Notes: a model not told the origin generated them from the sequence alone. A DNA stretch of 13,235 nucleotides from DASXTK01 sp036505485 (GCA_036505485.1 DASXTK010000356.1:1-13235); one strand, 5' to 3'. Counted from the stretch's first letter, positions 1 to 6,408 are shown. Made by a program: numbers and translations.

Positions 1-246
1 CACCACCCGTAGGACGAACCCGCCGCCCCAGTCGTGTCCCACCAGATCGACAGGCGAGCCCAGCCGCTCCAACTCGGCGATGAGCCATTCGGCGTAACGG
101 TCCATCGTCGGGTCGAACCCGTCGGGCAGTGGGCACCCGAACCCCGGCAACGACAACGCCACCACGTCGTCCCGGGAGAGCTCCTCGCGCAACGGATCCC
201 ACACCCGCTCGGTTTCCGGGACCCCATGGACCAGCACCGCCGTCAT
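1..246 (-). CDS. Alpha/beta hydrolase, N-terminal part (runs off left edge)
   Basis: Only the first 82 residues are present; the frame stays open to base 1. The protein begins MTAVLVHGVPETERVWDPLR. HGVP at residues 7-10 is the usual oxyanion-hole HG motif after the first core strand. GHDWGGG at residues 70-76 is the nucleophile elbow. The elbow residue is Asp (D72), not Ser, as in the haloalkane dehalogenase and epoxide hydrolase branches of the fold; the exact substrate cannot be read. The catalytic acid and His lie outside the window. The ATG at 246-244 has no Shine-Dalgarno sequence but has a TAGAGT hexamer 8 nt upstream, suggesting a leaderless transcript. It is divergent from the sugar dehydrogenase gene. 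The fold assignment is secure; an epoxide hydrolase or dehalogenase-like role is inference from D72. Confidence 0.85.
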   Translation of the reverse strand, partial: MTAVLVHGVPETERVWDPLREELSRDDVVALSLPGFGCPLPDGFDPTMDRYAEWLIAELERLGSPVDLVGHDWGGGFVLRVV

Positions 247-457
247 GATTCGGCACTCTAGAAGAGCCGAGCGGATAGGCCGCTCCACAAGCCCACGCGT
301 GGCGATTTGGGACTTGCCCCGAGCCCGGACAGCTCGGCTTCCTGGCAGCACAGAATCGTTACTCTCGGCGGCTTGCCGGCGAGTTCAGGCGGACGTGACC
401 TATCCGCGCAACCTCAACACACGGTTGGGTGCCTTTGCCCGGTGGTAAGCCGGGTGC
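247..457. other. Divergent intergenic region, hydrolase / sugar dehydrogenase
   Basis: This 211-bp region has no credible gene. It must hold promoters for both divergent genes. On the plus strand I find no clear -10 box and no strong ribosome-binding site before the ATG at 458. A short hairpin (438-442 pairing with 450-454, 7-nt loop) lies 3 nt before that ATG and could affect initiation. An imperfect hairpin with one G-G mismatch spans 364-383. Neither is strong enough to call a regulator. Confidence 0.4.
255..260 (-). promoter_or_regulatory. Candidate leaderless -10 element of the hydrolase gene
   Basis: On the minus strand TAGAGT fits the actinobacterial TANNNT -10 pattern and ends 8 nt before the ATG at 246. 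No Shine-Dalgarno sequence lies in the gap. The spacing puts the expected transcription start at or next to the start codon. No convincing -35 element is visible. Confidence 0.4.
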
Positions 458-1576
458 ATGCATCAGCAGCTTCGGAGAGTGGCGCTTCCTCTCCTCATCG
501 TTGTAGCGATGACCCTGGGGACCAGCGGGTGTGGTCGGATCCAGCCCGGCCTGACCGTGTCCTCTGTGCTCGGGGGTCTGGACCATCCCTGGGACATCGG
601 CTTCACACCCGATCGGAGCCTGGTGTTCACCGAGCGGGCCGGGCGCATCAACATCATCGTCGGCGGGCAGAAGCGGATTCTGGCCGCACCCTCCGATGTG
701 GTGGTGGCTGGCGAGGGCGGCATGCTCGGCCTGGCCATCGATCCGAACTTCAGCAGCAACCGGCGGATCTACACCTGCTTCAACTCCAACATCTCGGGCT
801 CGACCGATGTCCGGGTGGTGCGGTGGCAGATCAACCCCGCAGCGACGGCGCTGATAAACCGCGCTGACATCCTCACCGGGATCCCGGCCAATTCGAGCGG
901 GCGGCACTCCGGCTGCCGGCCCCGATTCGGACCCGACGGCTTCCTGTGGGTCGGCACCGGTGACGCGGCCAACAACGTGAACCCCCAGTCGCCGACGTCG
1001 CTGGGCGGCAAGGTCCTGCGGATCACCACCGACGGCGCGGGAGCTCCGGGCAACGCCGGCGCGCCGTTCCGGCCCGAGATCTACAACTACGGGCACCGCA
1101 ACGTGCAGGGCATCGCCTTCTCGCCCGGGGGCCGGGCCTATGCGATCGAGCACGGCACCGACCGGGACGACGAGGTCAACTTCATGGTCCGGGGCGGCAA
1201 CTACGGCTGGGATCCGGTCCCACCCGGGGGTGGCACCTCGTACGACGAGACCCGGCCCATGACCGATCTCAACAAGTTCCCCGACGCGATCGAGGCGGTG
1301 TGGTCCTCGGGTAGCCCGACGATCGCTCCGTCGGGGGGCACGTTCCTGTCCGGCTCGCAGTGGAAGGGCTGGAACATCACCTTGGCGGTGGCGGTGCTCA
1401 AGGGCCAGCAACTGCGCGTCTTCGCCCTCGACGGCTCCGGCCAGAAGGTGGAGCAGGAGTTCGTCAAGATCGGCGACCAGGGCCGGCTGCGAACTGCGGT
1501 CCAGGGCCCGGACGGCAACCTCTACTTGGCCACCGACGCGAGCCCTGGATCCATCCTCAAGGTCAGCCCCGGCTGA
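458..1576 (+). CDS. PQQ-dependent sugar dehydrogenase family lipoprotein
   Basis: This 372-residue protein belongs to the soluble glucose/aldose dehydrogenase family (GSDH, six-bladed beta-propeller), which oxidises aldoses to lactones with PQQ and calcium. Residues 1-25 form a lipoprotein signal: a basic start (MHQQLRR), a hydrophobic core, then GTSGC with C25 as the likely lipidated cysteine. LDHPWDIGF (41-49) is the usual propeller opening. SGRHSG (147-152) holds the expected catalytic His, H150. FGPDGFLWVGTGD (157-169) and LGGKVLRI are family signatures. YGHRNVQGIAF (211-221) supplies R214, and DDEVNFMVRGGNYGWDPV (237-254) closes the site. No PQQ synthesis genes are in the window. Cofactor use is known for the family but not proven here; some relatives have unknown substrates. 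The ATG at 458 is chosen because it gives a complete signal peptide. A hairpin follows the stop. Confidence 0.88.
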   Translation: MHQQLRRVALPLLIVVAMTLGTSGCGRIQPGLTVSSVLGGLDHPWDIGFTPDRSLVFTERAGRINIIVGGQKRILAAPSDVVVAGEGGMLGLAIDPNFSSNRRIYTCFNSNISGSTDVRVVRWQINPAATALINRADILTGIPANSSGRHSGCRPRFGPDGFLWVGTGDAANNVNPQSPTSLGGKVLRITTDGAGAPGNAGAPFRPEIYNYGHRNVQGIAFSPGGRAYAIEHGTDRDDEVNFMVRGGNYGWDPVPPGGGTSYDETRPMTDLNKFPDAIEAVWSSGSPTIAPSGGTFLSGSQWKGWNITLAVAVLKGQQLRVFALDGSGQKVEQEFVKIGDQGRLRTAVQGPDGNLYLATDASPGSILKVSPG

Positions 1577-1591
1577 CCGCCCGTGCTGCCT

Positions 1592-1621
1592 GCGCTGACG
1601 GCGTGAACCCGCCGTCAGCGC
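1592..1621. terminator. Hairpin between convergent sugar dehydrogenase gene and ILDTRDG remnant
   Basis: Bases 1592-1603 pair perfectly with 1610-1621 (12 bp, mostly G-C) around the 6-nt loop TGAACC. It starts 15 nt after the stop of the sugar dehydrogenase gene and overlaps the last codons of the remnant on the other strand. No T-tract follows on either side, so it would be an actinobacterial-type terminator without a U-run, usable in both directions. Confidence 0.6.
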
Positions 1622-1967
1622 TGCGGGCGAACCGAGGGTCCGCTCGAATCGGTGAAGAGCCCGAACACGTCCACGATCAGGTGGACCTCACCCGCGGCGT
1701 CGTAGAGGACGAACGCCGTGGCCGCCAGCACATGGGTCTGCCCGGCTGCGTTGTAGAACGACAGCATCCCGTCCGCCGTGACCCGGACCGTGACCAGGTT
1801 GGGGACCGTCTGGGCCGGGCCGCCGAGACGCCGGTCTCCGGCACCCCGCCCCGCCCCGTGACCTGGACATCGATGGAGCTGTTGGCCTCGATCGGGTCGG
1901 TCTTGCCCTCCGTGCCGTTGCCGTCACGGGTATCGAGTATCCGCGCCGGGGTCAGAGGAGTGAACTC
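1615..1967 (-). pseudogene. Decayed ILDTRDG-type surface-protein domain, frameshifted and internally deleted
   Basis: Read on the minus strand, 1967-1821 encodes EFTPLTPARILDTRDGNG, then SSIDVQVTGRGGVPETGVSA. This is the first half of a domain that typically occurs in secreted actinobacterial proteins. The frame then changes. From 1824 to the TGA at 1617-1615 another frame encodes GPAQTVPNLVTVRVTADG, then FYNAAGQTHVLAATAF, then LYDAAGEVHLIVDVFGLFTD, which is the second half. In intact copies roughly 30-40 residues separate GVSA from QTVPNLV, so the junction near 1821-1824 looks like an out-of-frame deletion. The two YNAAG/YDAAG segments, 17 residues apart, suggest fusion of two repeat copies. 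No signal peptide or credible start precedes it. The domain similarity is recalled from the family; the frame change is seen directly. An assembly error is the main alternative. Confidence 0.75.
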
Positions 1968-1994
1968 GCCGGACGGGTTCGGCGCTGCCACCCC

Positions 1995-2038
1995 GTGGTC
2001 GTTCGGTGGTCGATCCGTGGTCGTTCCGTGGTGAGCAC
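1995..2038. repeat. 11-bp tandem repeat, three good copies plus one degenerate
   Basis: The units are GTGGTCGTTCG (1995-2005), GTGGTCGATCC (2006-2016), GTGGTCGTTCC (2017-2027) and a degenerate GTGGTGAGCAC (2028-2038). The period of 11 bp is close to one helical turn. The array lies between the ILDTRDG remnant and the 41-residue gene, about 84 bp upstream of that gene. It could be a protein-binding array or simple slippage. Confidence 0.7.
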
Positions 2039-2110
2039 GGATGTGGGAACGGGCTCTTGGGAGGACGATGTGTTCACGGTCCAGAACGAAGGATCGGACT
2101 GATCGAAACC

Positions 2111-2116
2111 AAGGAG
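2111..2116 (+). promoter_or_regulatory. Shine-Dalgarno AAGGAG of the 41-residue gene
   Basis: AAGGAG is followed by the 5-nt spacer CACCG and then the ATG at 2122. It is the strongest ribosome-binding site in the window. It decides the start against an in-frame upstream ATG at 2041, which has no comparable site. Confidence 0.75.
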
Positions 2117-2121
2117 CACCG

Positions 2122-2247
2122 ATGTACCAGATCACTTCAGCCATCGTCGAAGAGCGTCAGAACGACCTGCGGGCCGAGGCCAAGCGTTTCCACCTCTCCC
2201 GGCTCGCCCGGCGAGTCATCGGCACCGCCAAGCCCCGCAGCTGGTGA
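2122..2247 (+). CDS. Small basic hypothetical protein (41 aa)
   Basis: The product starts MYQITSAIVEERQNDLRAEA and ends IGTAKPRSW. The first 31 residues are likely one amphipathic helix rich in Arg, Glu, Ala and Leu, followed by a short basic tail. There is no signal peptide, membrane segment or cysteine. It resembles short helical proteins often annotated as hypothetical in actinobacteria, but I cannot name a family or function. Translation is supported by an ideal AAGGAG site 5 nt before the ATG. Twelve nt after its TGA a 23-bp hairpin begins, so it is probably a short monocistronic transcript. A leader-peptide role for the operon behind the hairpin is possible, but no amino acid runs suggest classical attenuation. 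Confidence 0.6.
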   Translation: MYQITSAIVEERQNDLRAEAKRFHLSRLARRVIGTAKPRSW

Positions 2248-2258
2248 GGCCCCTGACC

Positions 2259-2310
2259 CGAACTTGCCCCTGAAGGTGCCGTATGAGCGGCATCTTCAGG
2301 GGCAAGTTCG
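2259..2310. terminator. 23-bp hairpin between the 41-residue gene and the flavin reductase operon
   Basis: Bases 2259-2281 pair with 2288-2310 over 23 bp with a single G-T wobble (2276/2293) and a 6-nt loop TATGAG. It starts 12 nt after the small gene's stop and ends 22 nt before the flavin reductase ATG. There is no T-tract. A transcription terminator is most likely; an RNA regulatory element or cruciform is the alternative. Confidence 0.65.
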
Positions 2311-2319
2311 CGTGAGCGG

Positions 2320-2325
2320 TAGGGT
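2320..2325 (+). promoter_or_regulatory. Candidate leaderless -10 element of the flavin reductase operon
   Basis: TAGGGT fits TANNNT and ends 6 nt before the ATG at 2332, with no Shine-Dalgarno sequence between. The region where a -35 box would lie is the right arm of the 23-bp hairpin. The same hexamer precedes fbiC with an 8-nt spacer. Confidence 0.4.
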
Positions 2326-2331
2326 CCGGCC

Positions 2332-2892
2332 ATGGCTGCACCTGGTGGCTCGGGGCCGATCGGGCCGTTTCCGGCGGGCGTCGACACCCCCGAGGCCGAG
2401 GCCGACTACGACAAGCTGCGACGCCGGGTCCTCTGGTCGCTGCCCTACGGTCTCTACGTCGTGGGGTCGAGGCTCGGCATCCAACGCAACCTGATGACCC
2501 TGAACTGGGCCACGCAGGTCAGCTTCGAGCCCAAGCTGCTCGGCATCAGCGTCGAGAAGACGTCGGTCACCCACCACCTGATCAGCGAGGGCGGCTACTT
2601 CAGCCTGAACACGGTGTCCCGGGAGGACCGGGCCATTGTCCGCAAGTTCACCAAGCCGGTCGAGGCCGATCCCGACGCCGGCACTCTCAACGGGTTCCCG
2701 TTCCACGACGGCCGGACCGGGGTCCCGATCCTGGACCAGGCCCCGGCCTGGATCGAGTGCGAGGTGCGCCAGCCCGTCGACTGCGGAGGCCACACCCTGT
2801 TCATCGGCGAGGTGCTCGCCTGCGGCTTCCAACAACCCGAAGACACGCCTGTCCTCCGCATGGAGGACACCCGCATGAGCTACGGCGGCTGA
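2332..2892 (+). CDS. Flavin reductase-like FMN-binding domain protein
   Basis: This 186-residue protein matches the flavin reductase-like split-barrel family, whose members bind FMN and often reduce flavin with NAD(P)H for a partner oxygenase. LPYGLYVVGSR (37-47) is the typical first strand. RNLMTLNWATQVSFEPKLLG (52-71) is the expected flavin-phosphate segment, followed by SVEKTSVTHHLI. GGYFSLNTVS (87-96) and the acidic, glycine-rich GTLNGFPFHDG region also fit. CEVRQPVDCGGHTLFIGEV (143-161) is the last conserved strand pair. No partner monooxygenase is nearby, so the electron acceptor is unknown. It is the first gene of an operon; only 3 nt separate its stop from the next ATG. The ATG at 2332 is chosen because it follows TAGGGT by 6 nt. 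The first 20 residues, rich in Gly and Pro, are probably disordered. Confidence 0.85.
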   Translation: MAAPGGSGPIGPFPAGVDTPEAEADYDKLRRRVLWSLPYGLYVVGSRLGIQRNLMTLNWATQVSFEPKLLGISVEKTSVTHHLISEGGYFSLNTVSREDRAIVRKFTKPVEADPDAGTLNGFPFHDGRTGVPILDQAPAWIECEVRQPVDCGGHTLFIGEVLACGFQQPEDTPVLRMEDTRMSYGG

Positions 2893-2895
2893 CCG

Positions 2896-4128
2896 ATGAC
2901 GGCGGGCTTTCCGGCGCAGGGCCGTAGTGCGGACGAGTTGTTGGCTGAGCTCCGGGATGGGCGGGATGAGGACGCTGATTGGCGGCGGGGTCGGACCTTC
3001 AGCCTCGTTTACAACCCGGCTGATCCAGCGCTCGAACGTCTGCAGGAGGCCGTGGCGCTGGCCTACCTGCACGAGAACTATCTCAACCCGTTCGCGTTTC
3101 CCAGCCTCCTGCGGATGGAGCGCGACGTGGTGGCCATGACCGCCGACCTCCTGCACGGCAACGCCAAGGCCGGTCGGCTCTCCAGCGGGGGGACCGAGAG
3201 CATCTTCCTGATCGTCCAGGCGGCGCGGGACCATGCCCGCACCGAGCGCGGCATCGCCGAGCCCAACATCGTGATCCCGGAGACGGCGCATCCGGCGTTC
3301 GCCAAGGCGTGCCACTACCTCGACGTCACCGAGGTGCGGGTGCCGGTCGCCACCGACGGCCGGGCTGACGTGGCCGCCACCACCGAGGCCATCGACACCG
3401 ACACCGCTCTGGTCGTGGGGTCGGCGCCCTGCTACCCCTTCGGCGTCGTGGATCCGATCGAGGATCTCGCCGCCCTGGCCGCCGGACGGGGTGTGTTGTG
3501 CCACGTCGACGCCTGCCTGGGCGGATGGCTGCTGCCGTTCCTGGAACGGCTGGGCGAGCCCATCCCGCCTTGGGACTTCCGGGTCGACGGCGTCACCTCC
3601 ATCTCGGCCGACATCCACAAGTACGGCTGGTGCTTCAAGGGCGCATCGCTGCTGCTGCACCGGGACGAGGCGGTGCAACGCCACCAGTTCTTCATCTTCG
3701 ACGGCTGGCCCGGTGGGCTGTACGGCTCGGCCACCACGGCCGGAACCCGACCGGCGGCCCCCATCGCCGCGGCCTGGGCCACCATCCGCTACCTCGGCGA
3801 GGACGGGTACCTGCGCTTGGCCGACCAGGTGCGGGAAGCCGCGCAGGCCATTCGCGGCGGCGTCGGGGCCATCGACGGGCTCCACATCACCGGCGACCCC
3901 GTTCCCGGAGTGCTGGAGATCGCCTCCACCCGCCTGGACATGAGCGCCGTCGGTGACGTCATGGACGACCGGGGCTGGCATCTCGACCGCCAGCAGGGCG
4001 GGCTCCACGCCATCCTCTCGCCGTCCCACGTGGCTGTGGCGGCCGAGTTCCTGACCGACCTGGCTGCAGCGGTGGCTGAACACGGCGAGAGCCGAGGAGT
4101 GGCCGCCCGGTACGGCGGGGTGGGATGA
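2896..4128 (+). CDS. PLP-dependent enzyme, sphingosine-1-phosphate lyase-like / group II decarboxylase fold
   Basis: This is a 410-residue fold-type I PLP enzyme. SSGGTESIFL (96-105) is the phosphate-binding loop. PETAHPAFAKACHYLDV (128-144) and GSAPCYPFGVVDPIEDLAAL (175-194) are close to signatures of sphingosine-1-phosphate lyases. HVDACLGGWLLPF (203-215) carries D205, expected to contact the pyridine nitrogen. SADIHKYGW (237-245) contains K242, the Schiff-base lysine. YGSATTAGTRP (276-286) completes the site. Lyases of this kind cleave phosphorylated long-chain amino alcohols; related enzymes are amino-acid decarboxylases, and databases often label such proteins aminotransferases. There is no N-terminal membrane helix, unlike eukaryotic lyases but like soluble bacterial ones. 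It starts 3 nt after the flavin reductase gene and overlaps mobA by 4 nt (ATGA), so co-translation is likely. The substrate is unknown. Confidence 0.85.
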   Translation: MTAGFPAQGRSADELLAELRDGRDEDADWRRGRTFSLVYNPADPALERLQEAVALAYLHENYLNPFAFPSLLRMERDVVAMTADLLHGNAKAGRLSSGGTESIFLIVQAARDHARTERGIAEPNIVIPETAHPAFAKACHYLDVTEVRVPVATDGRADVAATTEAIDTDTALVVGSAPCYPFGVVDPIEDLAALAAGRGVLCHVDACLGGWLLPFLERLGEPIPPWDFRVDGVTSISADIHKYGWCFKGASLLLHRDEAVQRHQFFIFDGWPGGLYGSATTAGTRPAAPIAAAWATIRYLGEDGYLRLADQVREAAQAIRGGVGAIDGLHITGDPVPGVLEIASTRLDMSAVGDVMDDRGWHLDRQQGGLHAILSPSHVAVAAEFLTDLAAAVAEHGESRGVAARYGGVG

Positions 4129-4706
4129 CCTGGAGCGCCGCGATCCTGTGTGGCGGCCGGAGCCGCCGGATGGGGCGGGACAAGGCGCTGCTGGAGGTCG
4201 ACGGGGTCCCGATGGTGGTCCGGGTGGCCCAAGCGGCCGATGCCGCTGGAGCGTCCGGGATCGCGACCGTCGGCGGCGACGGGGACGGGATCGCGGCGGC
4301 GTTCGGCGCAATCGACGTCCTCGACGTCGACGTCGTAGCCGATGACACCCCCGGCGAGGGGCCGCTGGGCGGGATCCTCACCGCCCTGAGCCGTCTCGAC
4401 ACCGACCTGGTGCTGATCCTGGGCTGCGACCTGGTGACGCCGAGTCCTGCGGCCATGGCTGCCACGGTCGCGGCGCTGGCCGACCAGGTCGATGCCGTGG
4501 TCGCGGTCCCGTGGGTCGGCGACCGGGCGCAGTGGATGCACTCGGCCTGGCGCAAGCCATCCGCCCTGGCCCCTCTGGCCGCGGCGTTCGGGGCCGGGGA
4601 GCGGGCGGTGCATGCCGCCGTGGCGGTCGCTGGGCTGGCGGTCTTCCGCGTCGAGGGTCTCGCGGCGAGGGCGCTGGCCGACGCCGATGCTCCCGCTGAT
4701 CTATGA
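4125..4706 (+). CDS. mobA: Molybdenum cofactor guanylyltransferase MobA
   Basis: MobA transfers GMP from GTP to molybdopterin, giving the guanine dinucleotide form used by DMSO-reductase-type enzymes. In this 193-residue protein LCGGRSRRMGRDKALL (8-23) is the nucleotide-binding signature, with Cys where Ala is usual. DDTPGEGPLGGILTAL (73-88) is the conserved second motif. LILGCDLVTPSP (97-108) carries the metal-binding Asp. WMHSAWRKPSALAPLAAAFGAGERAV (137-162) corresponds to the PLxALY...GERRV region, and the C-terminal DADAPADL resembles the family's NTPEDL. Length is normal. Its ATG overlaps the preceding stop (ATGA) and its own stop overlaps the next ATG in the same way. No molybdoenzyme or other cofactor gene is visible here. 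A CofC- or MocA-like nucleotidyltransferase is the alternative. Confidence 0.85.
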   Translation: MTWSAAILCGGRSRRMGRDKALLEVDGVPMVVRVAQAADAAGASGIATVGGDGDGIAAAFGAIDVLDVDVVADDTPGEGPLGGILTALSRLDTDLVLILGCDLVTPSPAAMAATVAALADQVDAVVAVPWVGDRAQWMHSAWRKPSALAPLAAAFGAGERAVHAAVAVAGLAVFRVEGLAARALADADAPADL

Positions 4707-5089
4707 CGCGAGGGGCGGTGGCCAAGGATGCTGGTCAGGGAACTAGTGTGCGAGCGATGGAGTCCGACGGCGTTCCCGAGATCGATGTGACCGAGCTGGC
4801 CCGGCTGCGGGCCGGTGGAGCCACCTTGATCGACGTCCGCGAGCCCGACGAGTACGAGGGCGCACACGTCCCGGGAGCCCAACCCATTCCGCTGGGAACC
4901 GTGCCCGATCGCATTGCCGAGGTCCCGGCCGACGAAGGCTCCGTGTACGTCATCTGCGCCATGGGCGGGCGCAGCCTCAAGGCCGCCGAGTTCTACCGGG
5001 CCAACGGCATCGACGCCATCAACGTCGCCGGCGGCACCAAGGCATGGATCGAGGCTGGCCAGCCCGTCTCCACCGGCTCGGAGCCGTGA
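4703..5089 (+). CDS. Single-domain rhodanese-like sulfurtransferase
   Basis: This 128-residue protein has one rhodanese domain. IDVTELARLRAGGATLIDVREPDEYEGAHVPGA (about 27-59) is the typical N-terminal half, with DVRE and the GAHVPGA turn. VYVICAMGGRSLKAAEFY (81-98) holds the active-site Cys C85 in a CxxGxRS loop, which fits a sulfur- rather than phosphate-handling rhodanese. NVAGGTKAWIEAGQPV is the usual C-terminal end. The cysteine would carry a persulfide passed to an acceptor. It overlaps mobA by 4 nt if it starts at 4703. The ATG at 4757 is an alternative that begins just before the domain (MESDGVPEIDV); neither has a clear Shine-Dalgarno sequence. Linkage to mobA makes a molybdopterin sulfur role conceivable, but that is inference. 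Confidence 0.85.
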   Translation: MTRGAVAKDAGQGTSVRAMESDGVPEIDVTELARLRAGGATLIDVREPDEYEGAHVPGAQPIPLGTVPDRIAEVPADEGSVYVICAMGGRSLKAAEFYRANGIDAINVAGGTKAWIEAGQPVSTGSEP

Positions 5090-5121
5090 TGCCGACGCGC
5101 AGACCGCAGATCCGCCGCTAG

Positions 5122-6318
5122 ATGGCCCGTTCGTCGGCCAAGCCCGAGTTCCGTTGGGTTGACGACGCCGACGGCCTGGACGCGGTGGTGCAGGGCCTGG
5201 CCGGCACCGGCGCGTACGCGCTCGACACCGAGTTCCACCGGGAACGCACCTACTACGCCCAGCTGGCGTTGTTGCAACTGGCCTGGGACGACCAGATCGC
5301 GCTCGTCGATCCCCTGGCCGTCGACATCCGCCCGCTGCACGACATGCTGGTGCGGCCGGTGCCCTGCCTCATGCACGCCGCGGCGCAGGACCTGGCCATC
5401 CTCGAGCGGGCCTGCGGGGCGCTGCCGGCCCAGCTGGCCGACACCCAGATCGCCGCGGGGTTCGTCGGGCTCGGGACTCCCGGGCTCGGGGTCCTGTTGC
5501 AGCGGCGCCTCGGCGTCCACCTGCCCAAGGCCGATCGGTTGACCGACTGGCTGCGCCGTCCGGTGGATCCGGCGGCGGCCAGCTACGCCGCGGCCGACGT
5601 GGCTCATCTCCACGCCCTCTGGCACTCGCTGATCACCGAGCTGGAGGCCCGGGGCCGGCTGGCCTGGGTCCTCGACGAGTGCGAGCACCAGCGCTGCCGC
5701 TACGGGGAGCTGGTCGAGATCGACCAGGCATGGTGGCGGATCAAGGAAGCTCGCCGGCTAAAGGGCCGCAGTCGCTGCGTGGCACAGGAGGTCGCTGGTT
5801 GGCGGGAGCTGCGAGCCCAGCGTCTGGACAAGCCGGTGCGCCACATCCTCCCGGACCTGGCCGTCGTGGCCATCGCCGAGCGTCCGCCCCGGACGCGCAC
5901 CGATCTGCAGCGCGTCCGCGGCCTCGACGGCCGACACCTGCGGGGTGGCGCGTCGGCCGAGCTGATGGACGCCATCGAGGCCGGTCAGGCCCTGGACGAG
6001 GACAAGCTGCAGATCCCTGACCGGGAGGGCGTCGATCCGACGTTGCGCCCGGCGGTGACCCTGGCCTCGGCCTGGGTCAGCCAGATCGCTCGCGATCTGG
6101 ACCTCGATGCCTCGCTGTTGGCCACCCGGGCCGACATCGAGGGTCTCGTGCGCGGCGATGCCACGTCCCGGCTGCTGTCGGGATGGCGGGGCGAAGTCGC
6201 TGGCGAACCCGTGCGCCAGCTGCTGTCGGGCCGCGCCGCCCTGGCATTCAACGGGGAAGGATCCCTGGTTCTGGAGCGCCGATCACGTCAGCCGATGGCT
6301 GACGGGGACGGCTCCTGA
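5122..6318 (+). CDS. rnd: Ribonuclease D (DEDDy 3'-5' exonuclease with HRDC domain)
   Basis: RNase D trims the 3' ends of tRNA precursors and other small stable RNAs. In this 398-residue protein the DEDDy catalytic set is complete: D35 and E37 in ALDTEFHRERTYY, D90 in HAAAQDL, and Y155 and D159 in YAAADVAHL. LPKADRLTDWLRRP (134-147) is the conserved Exo II-III linker. An HRDC helical nucleic-acid-binding domain covers about 218-292 (VAQEVAGWRELRAQRLDKPVR region, then RGLDGRHL). The last 100 residues form a second helical region, as in the usual length of the family. It starts 32 nt after the rhodanese gene and is probably the last gene of the operon. The ATG at 5122 has no strong Shine-Dalgarno sequence. 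Identity is secure; its individual RNA targets here are unknown. Confidence 0.93.
   Translation: MARSSAKPEFRWVDDADGLDAVVQGLAGTGAYALDTEFHRERTYYAQLALLQLAWDDQIALVDPLAVDIRPLHDMLVRPVPCLMHAAAQDLAILERACGALPAQLADTQIAAGFVGLGTPGLGVLLQRRLGVHLPKADRLTDWLRRPVDPAAASYAAADVAHLHALWHSLITELEARGRLAWVLDECEHQRCRYGELVEIDQAWWRIKEARRLKGRSRCVAQEVAGWRELRAQRLDKPVRHILPDLAVVAIAERPPRTRTDLQRVRGLDGRHLRGGASAELMDAIEAGQALDEDKLQIPDREGVDPTLRPAVTLASAWVSQIARDLDLDASLLATRADIEGLVRGDATSRLLSGWRGEVAGEPVRQLLSGRAALAFNGEGSLVLERRSRQPMADGDGS
6286..6304. terminator. Small perfect hairpin in the 3' end of the RNase D gene
   Basis: CGTCAGCC (6286-6293) and GGCTGACG (6297-6304) pair perfectly over 8 bp around a 3-nt loop, 12 nt before the rnd stop codon. 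It could be part of the operon's termination signal. It lies inside the coding sequence and has no T-tract, so the call is weak. Confidence 0.3.
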
Positions 6319-6408
6319 GTTGGCCCGAGAGGTCCTCCGGCGTGGTAGGAAACTACGCGGGAGCTCGGAGGCGGACCGTGGGGACTCCGGGCCAGTCATT
6401 ACCGGCGA

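Noticed and set aside
359..1411. Minus-strand open frame opposite the sugar dehydrogenase gene
   Set aside because: Low-complexity translation with no motif; the plus-strand gene has a lipoprotein signal and propeller signatures.
2041..2121. Earlier in-frame ATG for the 41-residue gene
   Set aside because: AAGGAG sits just before 2122, and the extra N-terminal residues (MWERALGRTMCSRSRTKDRT) look like translated noncoding sequence.
2296..4311. Very long minus-strand open frame opposite the flavin reductase and PLP genes
   Set aside because: It is a shadow of high-G+C codon usage. Its translation is Arg/Pro/Gly-rich without domain motifs, while the plus-strand proteins have complete family signatures.
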